From Utricularia gibba (taxonomy: Eukaryota > Streptophyta > Magnoliopsida > Lamiales > Lentibulariaceae): a stretch of DNA of 23,303 nucleotides. The notes below the pieces were generated by a model. The model worked only from the letters and a program-made list of their open reading frames with translations. It was not told the DNA's origin and searched no databases. The stretch is taken from NCBI GenBank assembly GCA_002189035.1, contig NEEC01000153.1, forward strand, positions 1 through 23,303. Reading direction: 5' to 3'. A program made the translations under genes and the position numbers. Positions 19,839 through 23,303 of the stretch are shown here, piece by piece (the stretch's first letter is position 1; every line of letters starts with the position of its first letter).

Positions 19839-20561
19839 TTGCATAACATGCAGATCCTTGCTCTTCATAGCACACTGTTGGGAAGCCCTTTTCGAGCTCC
19901 AAGTATTATAATTTGGAGTTACGTTTGTCCGATAACTGTGGACATATTAAAAACAAGCCACAACGAAAAGTGTCTTAGGTGTCCTTTCTTGGTGGCTGCG
20001 TCTAAGAATGTGCTTCTCGTTCTCGACATTGATGCAAATGGGATACACGGCAAAAGAATCAAATAGCCACTAGAGACATGGTGTATGGGAATGGTGCATC
20101 AAGAATCAGAAGTATCATAGCAACTAATTGAATCAATCAACAGCCAAAACATATGGTGTCAAACTTCATCGGATATGCGATCAAGATGGAAAAAGTCACA
20201 TGTTACATCATGAATTTCGTGGCATCACTTATCCCAACACATGGATATGTAAATACTCACGTGTGATATGCGTAAATGATTTTATTTTTGCAATCCTTGC
20301 TCTTCATAGCACACTGTTGGGAAGCCGTGCACGTGGACATATTAAAAAAAGCCATTTTTCGAAATGCATGCATCCGAATGGTGATGCGAGAAGTATCATA
20401 GTGCATATGAAATCAAATTGACTATGCGTCGCACATCCTATGGTCGCACATGCTACATCATGAATTTCACACTTATCCCAACACTGTGCGTAAATATTTA
20501 TTTTAAATGAATCACGTGCAGATCCTTGCTACGTCGCACATCCTGGTCCGCGAAGCACCTC
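19839..20561 (+). repeat. Monomer B followed by satellite shards
   Basis: A clean B copy runs from 19839 to about 20240. From 20241 to 20520 the expected tail and the next unit are replaced by disordered short pieces: repeated CACGTG-containing bits, AATCCTTGCTCTTCATAGC near 20291, GACATATTAAAAAAAGCC near 20336, and ACTTATCCCAACACTG near 20470. Order and spacing are abnormal, and one whole A unit may be missing or compressed here. Confidence 0.85.
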
Positions 20562-21091
20562 TTGCATAACATGCAGATCCTTGCTCTTCATAGCACACTG
20601 TTGGGAAGCCCTTTTCGAGCTCCAAGTATTATAATTTGGAGTTACGTTTGTCCGATAACTGTGGACATATTAAAAACAAGCCACAACGAAAAGTGTCTTA
20701 GGTGTCCTTTCGTGGCTGCGTCTAAGAATGTGCTTCTCGTTCTCGAAATTGATGCAAATGGGATACACGGCAAAAGAATCAAATAGCCACTAGAGACATG
20801 GTATGGGAATGGTGCATCAAGAATCAGAAGTATCATAGCAACTAATTGAATCAATCAACAGCCAAAACATATGGTGTCAAACTTCATCGGATATGCGATC
20901 AAGATGGAAAAAAGTCACATGTTACATCATGAATTTCGTGGCATCACTTATCCCAACACTGTTATACACTCTGGATATGCGTAAATATTTATTTTTAATG
21001 AATCCCGTGCACGTGTGATTTTTAGGATGCACCCGAATGATGATGCGCAATGAAATGACTACGTCGCACATCCTGGTCCGCGAAGCACCTC
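20562..21091 (+). repeat. Monomer B with A-type base changes
   Basis: This 530-bp B unit has small losses near 20710 (CTTTCGTGGC) and 20802 (CATGGTATGGG). It carries CTCGAAATTG near 20743, the A-type spelling, where B normally has CTCGACATTG. The tail is A-like. Confidence 0.92.
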
Positions 21092-21590
21092 TTGCATAAC
21101 ATGCAGATCCTTGCTCTTCATAGCACACTGTTGGGAAGCCCTTTCGAGCTCCAAGTATTATAATTTGGAGTTACGTTTGTCCGATAACTGTGGACATATT
21201 AAAAAAGCCACAACGAAAGGTGTCTCATTCCGTGGTGACTGCATTTAATAATGTGCTTCATGTTCTCGAAATTGATGCAACAACATACAAGGCAAAAGAA
21301 TCAAATAGCCACTTGGTATATGGGAATGGTGCATCAAGAATCAGAAGTATCATAGCAACTAAATGTCAACATATGGTGTCAAATTCATCTATATGCGATC
21401 AAGTTGGAAAAAAGTCACATGTACATCATGAATTTCGTGGCATCACTTATCCCAACACTGTTATACACTCTGGATATGCGTAAATATTTATTTTTAATGA
21501 ATCCGTGCACGTGTGATTTTTAGGATGCACCCCGAATGATGATGCGCAATGAAATGACTACGTCGCACATCCTGGTCCGCGAAGCACCTC
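21092..21590 (+). repeat. Monomer A, first of a tandem A-A pair
   Basis: This 499-bp A copy has several small losses: GGG near 21208, ACGTGG near 21228, part of TAGAGACA near 21313, and bases near 21364 and 21391. Its A identity is clear from CGAAAGGTGTCTC and the tail. The next unit is also A. Confidence 0.92.
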
Positions 21591-22094
21591 TTGCATAACA
21601 TGCAGATCCTTGCTCTTCATAGCACACTGTTGGGAAGCCCTTTTCGAGCTCCAAGTATTATAATTTGGAGTTACGTTTGTCCGATAACTGTGGACATATT
21701 AAAAAAGCCACAACGAAAGGTCTCACGTGGCATTCCGTGGTGACTGCAATAATGTGCTTCATGTTCTCGAAATTGATGCACAAGGCAAAAGAATCAAATA
21801 GCCACTAGAGACATGGTATACGGGAATGGTGCATCAAGAATCAGAAGTATCATAGCAACTAAATGCATCAACATATGGTGTCAGAATTCATCTATATGCG
21901 ATCAAGTTGGAAAAAAGTCACATGCACATCATGAATTTCGTGGCATCACTTATCCCAACACTGTTATACACTCTGGATATGCGTAAATATTTATTTTTAA
22001 TGAATCCCGTGCACGTGTGATTTTTAGGATGCACCCCGAATGATGATGCGCAATGAAATGACTACGTCGCACATCCTGGTCCGCGAAGCACCTC
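21591..22094 (+). repeat. Monomer A, second of a tandem A-A pair
   Basis: This A unit of about 504 bp has losses near 21709 (GGG), 21720, 21748 and 21779 (GCGAACAACATA region), and is otherwise canonical, with the A-only GAATTC site near 21886. Its position directly after another A breaks the alternation. Confidence 0.92.
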
Positions 22095-22627
22095 TTGCAT
22101 AACATGCAGATCCTTGCTCTTCATAGCACACTGTTGGGAAGCCCTTTTCGAGCTCCAAGTATTATAATTTGGAGTTACGTTTGTCCGATAACTGTGGACA
22201 TATTAAAAAAACCACAACGAAAAGTGTCTTAGGTGTCCTTCTTGGTGGCTGCGTCTAAGAATGTGCTTCTCGTTCTCGACATTGATGCAAATGGGATACA
22301 CGGCAAAAGAATCAAATAGCCACTAGAGACATGGTGTATGGGAATGGTGCATCAAGAATCAGAAGTATCATAGCAACTAATTGAATCAATCAACAGCCAA
22401 AACATATGGTGTCAAACTTCATCGGATATGCGATCAAGATGGAAAAAAGTCACATGTTACATCATGAATTTCGTGGCATCACTTATCCCAACACTGTTAT
22501 ACACTCTGGATATGCGTAAATATTTATTTTTAATGAATCCGTGCACGTGTGATTTTTTAGGATGCACCCCGAATGATGATGCGCAATGAAATGACTACGT
22601 CGCACATCCTGGTCCGCGAAGCACCTC
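22095..22627 (+). repeat. Monomer B, intact
   Basis: This 533-bp B copy has a small change in the A run near 22204-22212 (AAAAAAACC for AAAAACAAGCC), a base lost in the T run near 22238, and one extra T near 22556. Confidence 0.94.
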
Positions 22628-23150
22628 TTGCATAACATGCAGATCCTTGCTCTTCATAGCACACTGTTGGGAAGCCCTTTTCGAGCTCCAAGTATTATAA
22701 TTTGGAGTTACGTTTGTCCGATAACTGTGGACATATTAAAAAAGGGCCACAACGAAAGGTGTCTCACGTGGCATTCCGTGGTGACTGCATTTAATAATGT
22801 GCTTCATGTTCTCGAAATTGATGCGAACAACATACAAGGCAAAAGAATCAAATAGCCACTAGAGACATGGTATACGGGAATGGTGCATCAAGAATCAGAA
22901 GTATCATAGCAACTAAATGCATCAACATATGGTGTCAGAATTCATCTACTATGCGATCAAGTTGGAAAAAAGTCACATGCTACATCATGAATTTCGTGGC
23001 ATCACTTATCCCAACACTGTTATACACTCTGGATATGCGTAAATATTTATTTTTAATGAATCCCGTGCACGTGTGATTTTTAGGATGCACCCCGAATGAT
23101 GATGCGCAATGAAATGACTACGTCGCACATCCTGGTCCGCGAAGCACCTC
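22628..23150 (+). repeat. Monomer A, canonical
   Basis: This 523-bp A copy appears identical to the reference at 5273-5795, 17 kb away. It shows how uniform intact A units are. Confidence 0.95.
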
Positions 23151-23303
23151 TTGCATAACATGCAGATCCTTGCTCTTCATAGCACACTGTTGGGAAGCCC
23201 TTTTCGAGCTCCAAGTATTATAATTTGGAGTTACGTTTGTCCGATAACTGTGGACATATTAAAAACAAGCCACAACGAAAAGTGTCTTAGGTGTCCTTTC
23301 TTG
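23151..23303 (+). repeat. Monomer B cut by the window edge
   Basis: The first 153 bases of a B unit, identified by ACAAGCCACAACGAAAAGTG. The array continues to the right of the window. Confidence 0.93.

Larger units (their letters stand above)
1..23303. repeat. Satellite DNA array, dimeric higher-order repeat
   Basis: The entire window is a head-to-tail tandem array of a roughly 530-bp monomer. Landmarks such as TTGCATAACATGCAG recur at 1067, 1588, 2122, 2644, 3167, 3689 and onward. Two subtypes alternate: A (about 522 bp) and B (about 530-536 bp), giving a dimer period near 1,057 bp. No inverted unit was seen. No unrelated DNA longer than a few tens of bases was recognised, and both window ends lie inside the array, so its full length is unknown. 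Homogeneous long-unit arrays of this kind are known from eukaryotic centromeres, pericentromeres and subtelomeres. Family and species cannot be named from the sequence alone. Confidence 0.97.

Noticed and set aside
1-23303. CRISPR array
   Set aside because: The repeats are about 530 bp, contiguous and without unique spacers.

Overview
The whole 23.3 kb window is one head-to-tail satellite DNA array. I see no protein-coding gene, RNA gene, CRISPR array, intact transposon or unique-sequence island. The basic unit is about 520-536 bp and occurs in two diverged subtypes. I call them A (about 522 bp) and B (about 530-536 bp). Through most of the window they alternate strictly, A-B-A-B, so the true period is a dimeric higher-order repeat of about 1,057 bp. 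All units face the same way. This is eukaryotic heterochromatin-type DNA (centromeric, pericentromeric or subtelomeric). A plant is plausible from the monomer size and the homogeneous long array, but the species cannot be read from the sequence.

Layout: (1) 1-13,069, twelve consecutive A-B dimers plus one more A, mostly near-identical, with a noisy patch at about 10.35-10.80 kb and growing deletions after 11.6 kb. (2) 13,070-20,561, an irregular zone in which normal monomers are mixed with truncated, chimeric, insertion-bloated and shredded copies, and alternation breaks down. All recognisable pieces there still come from A or B. (3) 20,562-23,303, mostly normal units again in the order B-A-A-B-A-B, with one A-A neighbour pair.

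Within a monomer, divergence is not uniform. A block of about 165 bp is identical between canonical A and B. It holds two small inverted repeats and, in its upstream part, many CpGs. It is followed abruptly by a block of about 111 bp with 23 differences. The remaining part is mildly diverged and carries a net 13-bp length difference. Short open frames recur in every copy only because the unit recurs. A codon comparison of A with B (15 replacement versus 4 silent codon differences) argues against a protein.

The main interest is the dimeric structure, the mosaic of homogenised and diverged segments, the A-like/B-like switching in B tails, and whether the irregular zone is real array decay or assembly noise. 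Read-level data would decide the last point.
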